Positions 1-8,178 of a stretch of DNA of 64,000 bases are shown in pieces. Source of the stretch: Natronoglomus mannanivorans. GTDB taxonomy: Archaea; Halobacteriota; Halobacteria; Halobacteriales; Natrialbaceae. Each line of letters begins with the position of its first letter. Position 1 is the first letter of the stretch. The position numbers and the translations under genes were made by a program. The notes below the pieces were generated by a model. It saw nothing but the letters and a program-made list of their open reading frames with translations, was not told where the DNA came from and ran no database searches. The DNA is taken from assembly GCA_025517485.1 (NCBI GenBank), contig JAOPKB010000017.1:61079-125078 (forward strand), written 5' to 3'.

Positions 1-1
1 C

Positions 2-718
2 GACGACTCACTCGAGTCGACACAGCCGTGGACCGGTCAGGAGGTCACCGACGGTGCGACGGCCACCCTCGACGGGGTCCTCGTTGGACACACGGTCATC
101 GTCGGCTGGCGCAGTGACAGTCGCCGTGATTCGATCTACAGCTACTACGTCCAGCCGCCGGGCTACGCCAGTACCGACTACGACTACGAGTCGAAGACGC
201 TCGAGGTGACCCTCGAGCTCGAGGACCCACGACCCGCGGCGGAGTATCAACTCCTCGTCGAGGACGAACCGGCACCGGTTCAGTGGACCGACGACGCCGA
301 CACGGTCGACTCGGGCGCGACGGTCACGCTCGAGGACGTCGACGTCGGCACCTCCGGAACGATCGTCTGGGGCGACGACGACGTTCGCGTCTCCGGCTTT
401 ACCGCACGCCCCTCGATCACTCTCGATCTCGAGCGGCAATCTGACGACGGTGACGACAACTACACGCTCGAACACCTCGGCGGGGACCAACTTCCGACGA
501 GTTCGCTCGAGGTGGTCGTCTGGAGCGACGCTGGTCGAGAACCGACCGCGTTCGAAGACCTCGAGGACGTCGAGGACCTCGAGGGCACGTTCTCTGAAGG
601 CGATGTCGTGTCACTCGATCTTGATTTCGAGGCCGAAGCCGACGGGATCCGCCACGTGAACCTCGAGTACGACGATCAGCAGATCGGAGCCGCGATGTTC
701 GATCGAGACGAGGACTGA
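2..718 (+). CDS. C-terminal part of a pilin-like or surface protein (5' end outside window)
   Basis: The reading frame is open from the first bases, so the gene starts upstream of the window; the internal ATG at 206 is not a convincing start because coding character continues before it. About 238 residues are visible, extremely acidic, with beta-rich repeats of Asp/Glu-Val segments. A stretch near the end resembles the 'GGD.L..S.LEV.VW' segment found late in haloarchaeal type IV pilin-like (archaeal pilin N-terminal domain) proteins; the diagnostic hydrophobic N-terminus is not in the window. An extracellular location is therefore inferred. It ends before the sugar island begins and there is no sign of functional linkage to it. 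Confidence 0.6.
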   Translation, partial: DDSLESTQPWTGQEVTDGATATLDGVLVGHTVIVGWRSDSRRDSIYSYYVQPPGYASTDYDYESKTLEVTLELEDPRPAAEYQLLVEDEPAPVQWTDDADTVDSGATVTLEDVDVGTSGTIVWGDDDVRVSGFTARPSITLDLERQSDDGDDNYTLEHLGGDQLPTSSLEVVVWSDAGREPTAFEDLEDVEDLEGTFSEGDVVSLDLDFEAEADGIRHVNLEYDDQQIGAAMFDRDED

Positions 719-920
719 CGGTAACGCCGAACGGCGTAACGACTTTGCGTTCGCTTCCAGTCGCCGTCTCTCGTGAGACGTTCTCGAGACGCGACACGGG
801 GAGAACTTGAGCTCGAATTCGAATCCGAATGCGACGATGAGAGTCGGAACTGTTCCAATACTCGCGTCGTCCAGAGTGTTCTCGAAAGACGAACGGAGCC
901 GCTGACGGTCGCTGTGACCG

Positions 921-1793
921 TTACAGGGTGAGTCCGGATCGGAACTCGGGAACGCCCTCGACGCCGACGTCGGGGTATCGGAAGAGTGCTCCCGCACCCT
1001 CTCCCTCCTCAGAGCGGTCGCCGCCGCTGAGCGCGGTCGTCAGGTACAGATCCGTGTACTCCGGCCCGCCGAACGTGACACTCGAGACCTTCCGCGCCGG
1101 AACCGGAATCTCGTCGACCGCGTCCGCGTCCGTATCGTAGCGGACGACCCGGCCGCCGTCCCAGCGTGCCGACCAGACGTAGCCTTCAGAATCGACGGTC
1201 ATCCCGTCCGGGACGCCGTCGTCCGCGGGAGTCTCGAGGAACGTCTCCTGATTCGAGAGTTCGCCGGTCGCGCGGTCGTAGTCGAACGTGTAGATCTGGT
1301 GGGCTTCGGATTCGGTGAAGTAGAACGTCTCGAGGTCGTCCGTAAAGCCCATTCCGTTGGCGATGTCGACGTCTTCGACGACGAGTTCTGCGGTTCCGTC
1401 GGTGTCGAACCGATAGAGATCTCCCAGTTCGTCCTCGCCTGGCATCGTGCCGGCGAAGACCCGTCCCTCCGGGTCGGCGATGACGTCGTTGAAGCGAGTG
1501 GCCGCGTCGACCTGGGTGACGAGTTCGGCCTCGTCGCTGCCGGGTTCGAGATGACTGACACGGCCGTCGTCAGTAAAGATGAGGAGCGAACCGTCGTCCT
1601 CGATCGTGTAGCCGCCGAGCGGATTGCCGTCCGGCGTCTCGTAGACTCGTTCGTGCTCGTCGGCTGCGGGATCGTACCGGTAGAGGTGTCCCGGTGGGAT
1701 ATCGACCCAGTAGAGACGCTCCTCTTCGGGGTGCCACAGCGGTCCTTCACCGGTCTCGTTGTGCGTGTCCGCGACTCGCTCGAGTGCTGACAT
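921..1793 (-). CDS. SMP-30/gluconolactonase family lactonase
   Basis: A 290-residue six-bladed beta-propeller protein. Residues expected to bind the divalent metal are visible: Glu in the N-terminal 'ETGEGPLW' motif, Asn in 'RFNDVIADPEG' and Asp in 'PDGMTVDSEG'. The family hydrolyses sugar-acid lactones in the cytoplasm. I chose the ATG at 1793 because the family motif begins shortly after it; an in-frame ATG at 1811 would add six residues. In this context the likely substrate is the lactone formed by uronate dehydrogenase (52738-53577) or rhamnono-lactone; which one is inference. The gene is followed, on the opposite side, by the IclR regulator at 2096-2857 and the aldehyde dehydrogenase at 3071. 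Three copies of an AGAAC motif lie 94-136 bp upstream (separate entry). Confidence 0.88.
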   Translation of the reverse strand: MSALERVADTHNETGEGPLWHPEEERLYWVDIPPGHLYRYDPAADEHERVYETPDGNPLGGYTIEDDGSLLIFTDDGRVSHLEPGSDEAELVTQVDAATRFNDVIADPEGRVFAGTMPGEDELGDLYRFDTDGTAELVVEDVDIANGMGFTDDLETFYFTESEAHQIYTFDYDRATGELSNQETFLETPADDGVPDGMTVDSEGYVWSARWDGGRVVRYDTDADAVDEIPVPARKVSSVTFGGPEYTDLYLTTALSGGDRSEEGEGAGALFRYPDVGVEGVPEFRSGLTL

Positions 1794-1886
1794 ACCTCCA
1801 CTTTTATCCACCGTCCTATCAAGGTATCTATCGTCGCTTGCCAGAGAGTTCGTGTGTCGAGTTCGTTTGCAGCAGTTTTCTCACTA

Positions 1887-1926
1887 CACAGAACGATACA
1901 TAGAACGACTTTCTGTGCTATAGAAC
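1887..1926. promoter_or_regulatory. Three direct AGAAC repeats upstream of the lactonase gene
   Basis: Direct copies of (C/T)A(C/T)AGAAC occur at 1887-1894, 1899-1906 and 1919-1926, spaced 12 and 20 bp apart. They lie upstream of the minus-strand lactonase start (1793). The complementary GTTC/GAAC half-sites also appear as inverted repeats next to the IclR promoter (2891-2925), so both could be bound by the same regulator. This is pattern evidence only. Confidence 0.35.
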
Positions 1927-2095
1927 AACCCGCTCGAGGAGACCAGTTCCCCGTCTGGACAGCAGTCTCTCTGTCGGTGGTCGTCGAACGCCACGACTAC
2001 TCACCATCGAGGGGCACTCTCGAAAATCGGACGACGTCTCGCTCCCGGTAGATGGTTCGAGGCGTGGTTCCCGGCTGGCCGCTACGAGTTGCGAA

Positions 2096-2857
2096 TTACG
2101 AGTAGTTGAACTCGAGTTCGATCACGTTGGCCGCTCCCCGGACACGATCCGGGAGTTCGTCGTAGAACCGCTCGTCGTCGAGTTGGTGGACGGGACAGGC
2201 GACGCTCACGGCGGCGACGCTTCGGTCTTCGTTATCGGTAATTGGGGCTGCGACACAGCGCAGGCCGTGGATCCGTTCCTCGTGGTCGACGGCGTACCGA
2301 TTCTCCCGGATCTCGGCCAGTTCGGCGTGGAACTCCTCACGGTCGGTGATCGTGTGTGAGGTCTCTGCGGGGAGGCCGTGTTCGTCGATGATCTCGTCGA
2401 CCTCTTCGGTCGGCCGGAAACCGAGCAGCGCTTTTCCGAGTGCGGTGCTGTGAAGGTGGACGTCTTTCCCTTCGTAGGTGTCGAGTTCGACCGCGTTGTC
2501 GCCTTTGGCCTGATAGAGGTAGACGCCCTTGCCGTTCTTTTCGACGAGTAAATTCACCAGCTCGTCCGTCTCGTCTGCGAGTTTGTCGACTTCCGAGCGG
2601 GCTGCGTCGTGGATCGGCGTCTGGTTTCTCGCGTACGCGCCGAGACTGAGAAACGAGAGTCCGATGTGATACTCGTCGCCGACTTTGTCGACGTAGTCGC
2701 GCTCTGCCAGCGTCTGGAGGTGGTTGTGGACGGCGCTCTTCCCGATATCGACTCGGTCGGCGATTTCGGAAACGCCTGCACCGTCGAGTTCCTGGATGAT
2801 CTCCACGATCTCGAGGGTTCTGTCGACCGTTCGAACCGGGTGTTTCGGCTCGGCCAT
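2096..2857 (-). CDS. IclR family transcriptional regulator 1
   Basis: A 253-residue protein with an N-terminal winged helix-turn-helix (roughly residues 10-65, 'LDGAGVSEIADRVDIGKSAV') followed by the IclR effector-binding domain ('HLHSTALGKALLGF', 'GLRCVAAPI', 'AAVSVACP'). IclR proteins are cytoplasmic, bind palindromes as dimers and respond to sugar acids or aromatic acids. It is divergent from the semialdehyde dehydrogenase gene at 3071, with 213 bp between, the usual arrangement for a regulator of that gene and itself. A TATA-like box at 2881-2890 fits the ATG at 2857, and GTTC/GAAC inverted repeats sit directly upstream of it. Paralogues lie at 5076 and 53805. Confidence 0.93.
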   Translation of the reverse strand: MAEPKHPVRTVDRTLEIVEIIQELDGAGVSEIADRVDIGKSAVHNHLQTLAERDYVDKVGDEYHIGLSFLSLGAYARNQTPIHDAARSEVDKLADETDELVNLLVEKNGKGVYLYQAKGDNAVELDTYEGKDVHLHSTALGKALLGFRPTEEVDEIIDEHGLPAETSHTITDREEFHAELAEIRENRYAVDHEERIHGLRCVAAPITDNEDRSVAAVSVACPVHQLDDERFYDELPDRVRGAANVIELEFNYS

Positions 2858-2890
2858 ACGTACACCTGGGAGCGAAGCATCATATAAGTT

Positions 2891-2925
2891 GTTCTGAAAG
2901 AGTGAACGGTCGTTCCCTCTGGAAC
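2891..2925. promoter_or_regulatory. Candidate IclR operator: two adjacent GTTC...GAAC inverted repeats
   Basis: GTTC (2891-2894) pairs with GAAC (2904-2907), and GTTCC (2912-2916) pairs with GGAAC (2921-2925) with a 4-bp spacer. Both lie between the divergent IclR (2857, minus) and aldehyde dehydrogenase (3071, plus) genes, immediately upstream of the TATA-like box of the regulator. Position and symmetry suggest autoregulation; no binding evidence can be read from sequence. Confidence 0.45.
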
Positions 2926-3070
2926 ACCGACACCTAGACAGGCCGGAACGGTGGCGAACGGTGATGGATTCGCTCGTCGTCTTCGAGCCACTCGATGTAG
3001 ATCGCCCGCAAAACTGGCGGTTCCTGCGCAGACCGCAAGAATCGTATACCCGGACGGCGAGTTGCTATTC

Positions 3071-4519
3071 ATGGTCGAGGATCTACAGAATTACATCGAT
3101 GGAGAGTGGACAGACGCGTCGACTGGCGAGACCTTCGAGACAGTCGATCCGGCAACACCGGCGGAGACGGTCGCCAGCTACCAGCAGTCGGACGTCGAGG
3201 ACGCGAACGAAGCCGTCGAGGCGGCTGCCGCCGCGAGCGAGGAGTGGGCAGAGACGCCCGCCCCTCAGCGCGGTGCAATCTTGCGCGAAACTGCCCAGAA
3301 CCTCGCCGCCCGCAAAGAGGAACTGACCCAGCAACTCACCCGCGAGGAGGGCAAGACCCACGCCGAAGCCGGTGGGGAAGTCCAGCGGACGATCGACATC
3401 TTCTACTACTACGCCGAGAAGACCCGCGACCTCGGCGGCAACGTCAAGTCCTCGAGCGGTGAGCGAACGAACCTCTACACGAAGAACCAGCCAGTCGGCG
3501 TCGCGGCACTGATCACGCCGTGGAACTACCCGATCGCCATTCCGGCCTGGAAGATCGCCCCCGCGCTCGCGACGGGCAATACCCTGGTGCTCAATCCGGC
3601 CTCCGTCGCGCCGGGTCCCGCAGTCGCCATCTTCGAGGCCCTGGACGAGGCTGGGCTTCCGGACGGCGTCGCCAACATCGTCACCGGCCCCGGCAGTTCC
3701 GTCGGCGACGCGATCATCACTCACGAGGACGTCGACGCGGTTTCGTTCACTGGCTCCGGCGAGGTCGGCCACATGGTCTACGACGCCGCCACCGACGACG
3801 GCAAGCGCGTCCAGACCGAGATGGGCGGGAAGAACCCCACCGTGGTCTCGAACACCGCGGACGTCGAGGAGGCAGCGGATATCGTCGCCGCCGGCCGCTT
3901 CGGCGTCACCGGCCAGGCCTGTACCGCTTGCTCCCGTGCGATCGTCCACACCGACGTCTACGACGAGTTCGTCGACGCCATCGTCGACCGCGCCGAAGCC
4001 ATCGAGGTCGGCCCCGGCGACGAGTACGACATGGGTCCGCAAGTCAGCGAGAGCGAACTCGAGGGCACCCTCGACTACATCGAAATCGCCACAGAGGAGG
4101 GTGCGACCCTCGCGACCGGCGGCGAGCGACTCGAGGGCGACCGCTACGGCGAGGGCTACTTCGTCGAGCCGACGGTCTTTACGGACGTCGAGAACGACTT
4201 CCGGATCGCCCAAGAGGAGGTCTTCGGACCCGTCCTGTCGGTGATCGAAGTCGAGGACTTCGAGGACGCCCTGGAGACGGCCAACGACATCCAGTACGGC
4301 CTCTCCGCGAGCATCGTGACCGACGATCACACCGAGGCCGAGCGCTTCGTCGACGAGATCGAAGCCGGCGTCGCGAAGATCAACGACAAGACGACCGGCC
4401 TCGAGTTGCACGTTCCCTTCGGCGGGTTCAAACAGTCCTCGAGCGAGACCTGGCGCGAGCAGGGTGACGCGGGGATCGACTTCTACACGATCGAGAAGAC
4501 GATCTACGACAACTTCTAA
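3071..4519 (+). CDS. NAD(P)-dependent aldehyde dehydrogenase, probable 2-oxoglutarate semialdehyde dehydrogenase
   Basis: A 482-residue ALDH-superfamily enzyme of normal length. Visible hallmarks: 'TPWNYPIAIPAWKIAPAL' for cofactor binding, 'FTGSGEVG', catalytic Glu about residue 250 ('EMGGKNP') and catalytic Cys about residue 284 in 'GQACTACSR', a form typical of 2,5-dioxopentanoate (2-oxoglutarate semialdehyde) dehydrogenases. It would oxidise the semialdehyde to 2-oxoglutarate, the last step of oxidative pentose or uronate degradation. The longer open frame back to 2951 is rejected: a TATA-like box at about 3043-3049 sits 26 bp before ATG 3071. The gene is divergent from an IclR regulator. 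With uronate dehydrogenase and the DapA-family enzyme elsewhere in the window, a galacturonate route fits; substrate is inferred. Confidence 0.9.
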   Translation: MVEDLQNYIDGEWTDASTGETFETVDPATPAETVASYQQSDVEDANEAVEAAAAASEEWAETPAPQRGAILRETAQNLAARKEELTQQLTREEGKTHAEAGGEVQRTIDIFYYYAEKTRDLGGNVKSSSGERTNLYTKNQPVGVAALITPWNYPIAIPAWKIAPALATGNTLVLNPASVAPGPAVAIFEALDEAGLPDGVANIVTGPGSSVGDAIITHEDVDAVSFTGSGEVGHMVYDAATDDGKRVQTEMGGKNPTVVSNTADVEEAADIVAAGRFGVTGQACTACSRAIVHTDVYDEFVDAIVDRAEAIEVGPGDEYDMGPQVSESELEGTLDYIEIATEEGATLATGGERLEGDRYGEGYFVEPTVFTDVENDFRIAQEEVFGPVLSVIEVEDFEDALETANDIQYGLSASIVTDDHTEAERFVDEIEAGVAKINDKTTGLELHVPFGGFKQSSSETWREQGDAGIDFYTIEKTIYDNF

Positions 4520-5075
4520 GCTGCCTCTCCGTTCTATCTTAGATATTCGACCTCTTTTGTGCTTTCACTGGTCGATTCCTGGTTGTCAGACGTCTATCGC
4601 TGTGGATTTCAGCACAACGGGTGCTACCGAACCTCTCTGTTGACATAGTATCATTCGATACTGCCACGACAATCCATCCGTGATCGGTTTTCTCTTCTTC
4701 TATTAAATACGGGCCAGAAAAGATCCTCGAAATGAGTCTATCGTCGTATTCGTGTCTGCTCCCCCTTTCCAGTCTCGTTTTTCGAATCTTCATGTCAGGA
4801 TTCACGTCCTCAAAACTATACAAATTCAATCATATTTCTTTGGCAGACGTCGATCTACTTTTCCCGACGGTTCCCGACCGATCCTGTTCTCGGACGGTTC
4901 GAAGAGCTCACCGAACGCGGAGGTCGTTCGTCCGATAGAGGTCGAAACACTGACTCCTCCGTTCACGGTTTCCTTCGATGGTGTGACGCGGGTTGTGCCC
5001 TGTTCGGTCGGATACGACCTGTCCGGAGATGCCGGAAAACGTTAAGTGGTCTCGGCCTAATCCTCACGTATTCCC
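4520..5075. other. Non-coding gap, part of it AT-rich
   Basis: This 556-bp stretch separates the aldehyde dehydrogenase from the second IclR gene. Roughly 4680-4860 is much more AT-rich than its surroundings. A 6-bp-arm inverted repeat (AGTATC-ATTC-GATACT) is at 4647-4662. A 96-codon minus-strand open frame (4539-4829) is basic rather than acidic and is not credible as a haloarchaeal gene. The 3' end holds the promoter of the IclR gene (TTAA-containing box near 5043). Confidence 0.5.
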
Positions 5076-5840
5076 ATGTCGACTGAGACAACGTATCCCG
5101 TCAAGGCGGCCGCGACGACCTTTCGAATTATCGAGACCCTCCACGAGCTCGACGGTGCAGGTGTTGCCGAACTTGCCGACTATCTCGACATGCCAAAAAG
5201 TACGGTTCACGATCACCTCCGGACGCTGACGGAGATCGAGTACCTCGTCCAGCGTGACGGGGAGTATCACGTCGGTGTTCGCTTTCTGGAACTCGGTGGC
5301 TACGTTCGGAACGAACTCAAACTCCACCGTGTCGCAGCGCCGGAGATCAAGAAATTAGCCGAAGATACGGGTGAACACGCGAATCTGGTGGTCGAGGAAC
5401 ACGGGATGGGAATCTTCCTCAACAAGGTCAAAGGAAAGGACGCCGTCCAGCTCGATACCCACGTTGGGATGCGGGTCCACCTCCACACGACCGCGACCGG
5501 GAAGGCGATTCTGGCGTTCTTGCCCGAGGACCGACTCGACGAAATCATCGAACAACACGGATTACCGGCCGTGACGAAGAACACGATTACGGACAGAGAG
5601 ACGCTCAAAGAGGAATTGGCCGAGATCCGCGACCGAGGGTACGCGATCGACGACGAGGAACGTGTCGAGGGGATGCGCTGTGTCGCCGCACCGCTTCGTG
5701 ATTCCTCGGGGTATCCGATCGGTGGCCTGAGCGTCTCCGGTCCGATGAGTCGGTTCAACGACGACGTCTTCGTTGAAGAAATTCCGAATAAAGTACTCAG
5801 TACTGCGAACGTTATCGAAGTTAATATGACGTATGCTTAA
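5076..5840 (+). CDS. IclR family transcriptional regulator 2
   Basis: A 254-residue regulator with winged helix-turn-helix at the N-terminus ('LDGAGVAELADYLDMPKSTV', about residues 25-45) and IclR ligand-binding domain ('HLHTTATGKAILAFLP', 'GMRCVAAPLRD', 'GGLSVSGP'). It resembles the paralogues at 2096-2857 and 53805-54578 along its whole length. It stands alone on the plus strand, with a 556-bp gap before it and the convergent isomerase gene after it, so its targets cannot be read from an operon partner. Effector candidates are keto-deoxy sugar acids of the island. ATG 5076 follows an AT-rich box by about 30 bp. Confidence 0.93.
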   Translation: MSTETTYPVKAAATTFRIIETLHELDGAGVAELADYLDMPKSTVHDHLRTLTEIEYLVQRDGEYHVGVRFLELGGYVRNELKLHRVAAPEIKKLAEDTGEHANLVVEEHGMGIFLNKVKGKDAVQLDTHVGMRVHLHTTATGKAILAFLPEDRLDEIIEQHGLPAVTKNTITDRETLKEELAEIRDRGYAIDDEERVEGMRCVAAPLRDSSGYPIGGLSVSGPMSRFNDDVFVEEIPNKVLSTANVIEVNMTYA

Positions 5841-5969
5841 ATAATATCGCGAAACGTCTCTGCCCATCCAGTTCTCTCGACCACTCCGTTTTCGGATTCG
5901 ACGGCCGCTCTCTCGTCCGTTTTCTACCGACGAGAGCCGCTCCTACTCGGTCCGAATCGACCGGCACCA

Positions 5970-5989
5970 TTACTTTCGTACGGCTGTAA
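5970..5989. promoter_or_regulatory. Dyad motif TTACT-N10-TGTAA
   Basis: An imperfect member of a dyad family (TTACA-N10-TGTAA, usually with CGTA in the centre) that is also present at 41500-41519 and 63774-63793. Here it lies in the 300-bp gap between the 3' ends of an IclR gene and a convergent isomerase gene, where no promoter is expected, so an operator role is doubtful; it may be a small repeated element. Confidence 0.3.
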
Positions 5990-6140
5990 CCGATAGATGA
6001 GTTAACCGTCTTTGAATTCGGGGTAATCTCTCACTCGAGCACGGACTGGTCCGCTCTTTCCGGACCCGAAATCGAACCCGATCGAGTATCCACCTCCCGT
6101 AACTGATTTGCTCCTGTGAATATTGAAGTTCGATTCGCTC

Positions 6141-6893
6141 TCAGCGCCACTCGAGGACGGTAGCCATCGCCTCGTCGGCGTCGCCGGTCGGCGAGAACTC
6201 ACAGCCGACGTAGCCGTCGTAGTCGGTGTCGTCGATGGCCTCGAAGATTGTTTCGTAGTCGAGTTCTCCCGTTCCGGGTTCGTGGCGGCCGGGAACGTCG
6301 GCGATGTGGAAGTGACCGATTCGGTCGGCGTTCTCGGTGATCGTCTGGATGACGTTCCCCTCGGTGATCTGCTGGTGGTAGACGTCGTACAGCAGTTTCA
6401 CGTTCGGCGAATCGACTTCGTCGACGATTTCGAATCCCTCCGCCGAACTGGTCAGGTAGTAGCCCGGGTGATCGACCGCCGTGTTCAGCGGCTCGAGGAC
6501 GATCGTCACGCCGGCGTCTTCGGCGTCGGCAGCGACCCGCGAGAGCACCTCGACGATCGTCTCGTGTTGGGTCTCGCGATCGAGGCCGTCCTGGTCCGGA
6601 CCGGTCGTCGCGATGAGTGCGGAAACGCCGAGGTCTGCGGCCGTCTCGATGGACTCGCGGATCGTCTCGACGGCGTCGTCGACTTCGTCCGGATCGGTGA
6701 GCGTCCCGCCAGCGGTACAGCCGATCAGCGGGATATCGGCCTCGTCGGCGGCCGTCTCGAGGGCCTCGAGGTCCTTCTCGCGCCAGCCCCAGAACTCGAC
6801 GGCGTCGGCACCGGCCTCGCCAGCGCGGGTGACGCGCTCGTGAAACGGCTCGTCGTCGTAGACCATCTCGACGCAGACGGAGAGCTTGGGCAT
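6141..6893 (-). CDS. Sugar isomerase/epimerase-like TIM-barrel protein, hydroxypyruvate isomerase family
   Basis: A 250-residue AP-endonuclease-2/xylose-isomerase-like TIM barrel. The Hyi-type segments are visible: 'VCVEMVY' at the start, 'EPLNTAVDHPGYYL', 'KLLYDVYHQQITEGNVI', 'IGHFHIADVPGRHEPGTGELDY' with metal-binding Glu, Asp, His and Glu. Family members interconvert hydroxypyruvate and tartronate semialdehyde or epimerise keto sugars; the true substrate here is unknown. Its ATG (6893) abuts the stop codon of the upstream oxidoreductase gene (6894), so the two are one operon. A similar oxidoreductase plus TIM-barrel pair lies at 49015-50901. If it is a real hydroxypyruvate isomerase it could feed the glycerate 2-kinase at 54727. 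Confidence 0.85.
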   Translation of the reverse strand: MPKLSVCVEMVYDDEPFHERVTRAGEAGADAVEFWGWREKDLEALETAADEADIPLIGCTAGGTLTDPDEVDDAVETIRESIETAADLGVSALIATTGPDQDGLDRETQHETIVEVLSRVAADAEDAGVTIVLEPLNTAVDHPGYYLTSSAEGFEIVDEVDSPNVKLLYDVYHQQITEGNVIQTITENADRIGHFHIADVPGRHEPGTGELDYETIFEAIDDTDYDGYVGCEFSPTGDADEAMATVLEWR

Positions 6894-8012
6894 CTACTCG
6901 TCCTCCCCCTCTCCCTCCGACTCCATCGGCTCGGGCGCGAGCGCACCGGTCTCGATCATCGACTCGAGCGGGTTGTCGTCGATGTCGAGTGGGAGGTCGA
7001 CCCGGCCGCGCTGGCGGGCGGACTCCCAGGTGGCGAAGATGAGCTCGGTCGCGTTCAGCGCGTTCTCCGCGCTGAGTTCGGGTTCCTCGCCCACCTCGAG
7101 ACAGCGGACGTTCTCGGCGATCGCGCGGTCGACGAACTCCCAGCTGTGGAGGCCGTCTTCGGTTTCGACGGCCTCCCACTCCTCGTCACCGGCACGGCGG
7201 ATCCGCAGGGCGGGCAGGCCTTCCTCGCCGGACGGGCCGACCTCGATCGTCCCGTCGGTCCCGATCAGTCGGTTGTGACACTCGACGGCGCCCGTTGGGC
7301 TGTTCTTGCCGAGACTGTCGCTCGTCCCGAGCCCGTTGACGCCGTTTTCGTACTCCCAGAGGACGACCGCCTGGTTCTCGTTGTGCGAACCGAAGAGGAT
7401 GTTCTCCTCGCTGTAGTCGATCTGGCCCAGCGCCCAGCTGCCCGAGACCTCGTCGTTGAAGTAGTTACAGAGGTCGAAGGAGTGGCTGCCGTAGTCGAAG
7501 ATACCGACCGGTGCCGAGAACTCGATGCGCTCTAAGTCGCCGATCTCGCCGTCGTCGAGCAGTTCTTTCGCCGTGCGGACGGCGTCACTGAAGCGCCGCT
7601 GGTGGTTGAACGTCAACTGGACGTCGTGGCGACTCGCCTCCTGGGTCATCATCCGAGCGCCGCCGTAGCTGTCGGCCATCGGCTTCTCGCAGTGGATCGC
7701 CTCGACGACACCCGACCGGATGCAGTCGACCGCGATCGTGTCGTGGATCGCCGGTGGGACACACAGCGAGACGATCTCGGGTTCGACTGTCTCGAGCATC
7801 TCGTTGTAGTCCTCGAAGACGTTCTCGTCGTCGATCTCGAACTCGTCGGCGAAGGCCTCGGCGTTCTCGCGGACGATGTCCGCACAGGCGACGAGATCGC
7901 ACTCGTCGACCTTTTCGTAGCCTGCGGCGTGGTGATAGGCCATCGCGTAGCCGTCTCGGCCGGGGTTGTCCGGTTCTGTGCCGGTTCCGATCACTGCGAC
8001 TCGGTAAGACAT
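6894..8012 (-). CDS. Gfo/Idh/MocA family oxidoreductase
   Basis: A 372-residue NAD(P)-dependent sugar oxidoreductase. The N-terminal Rossmann motif follows 'YRVAVIGTGTEPDN', and the catalytic Lys is in 'IHCEKPMADS'; the C-terminal half is the alpha/beta substrate domain. Start at 8012 is chosen over the longer frame to 8084 because the Rossmann strand begins right after it and a TATA-like 'TTATAAC' lies at about 8033-8041. Such enzymes oxidise hydroxyls of free sugars, inositols or glycosides. It is the first gene of a two-gene operon with the TIM-barrel isomerase (zero-base spacing). Confidence 0.9.
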   Translation of the reverse strand: MSYRVAVIGTGTEPDNPGRDGYAMAYHHAAGYEKVDECDLVACADIVRENAEAFADEFEIDDENVFEDYNEMLETVEPEIVSLCVPPAIHDTIAVDCIRSGVVEAIHCEKPMADSYGGARMMTQEASRHDVQLTFNHQRRFSDAVRTAKELLDDGEIGDLERIEFSAPVGIFDYGSHSFDLCNYFNDEVSGSWALGQIDYSEENILFGSHNENQAVVLWEYENGVNGLGTSDSLGKNSPTGAVECHNRLIGTDGTIEVGPSGEEGLPALRIRRAGDEEWEAVETEDGLHSWEFVDRAIAENVRCLEVGEEPELSAENALNATELIFATWESARQRGRVDLPLDIDDNPLESMIETGALAPEPMESEGEGEDE

Positions 8013-8178
8013 ACCACGTGATTCACGAGAGGGTGTTATAACAGTTGGCAATCCATCCCTTCCTCGCCTCGAGTAGCCGTTCACGCGCTCGAGCGGACGC
8101 GACGGCCAAGGTCCGGACGATGTCGCGTCTCACGACGGACGGTTTCTCGACGGACCGGAATCTCAGAACCTCAGAATA

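Noticed and set aside
4539..4829. 96-codon minus-strand open frame
   Set aside because: Basic composition, no recognisable motif, lies in the AT-rich patch; haloarchaeal proteins are acidic.
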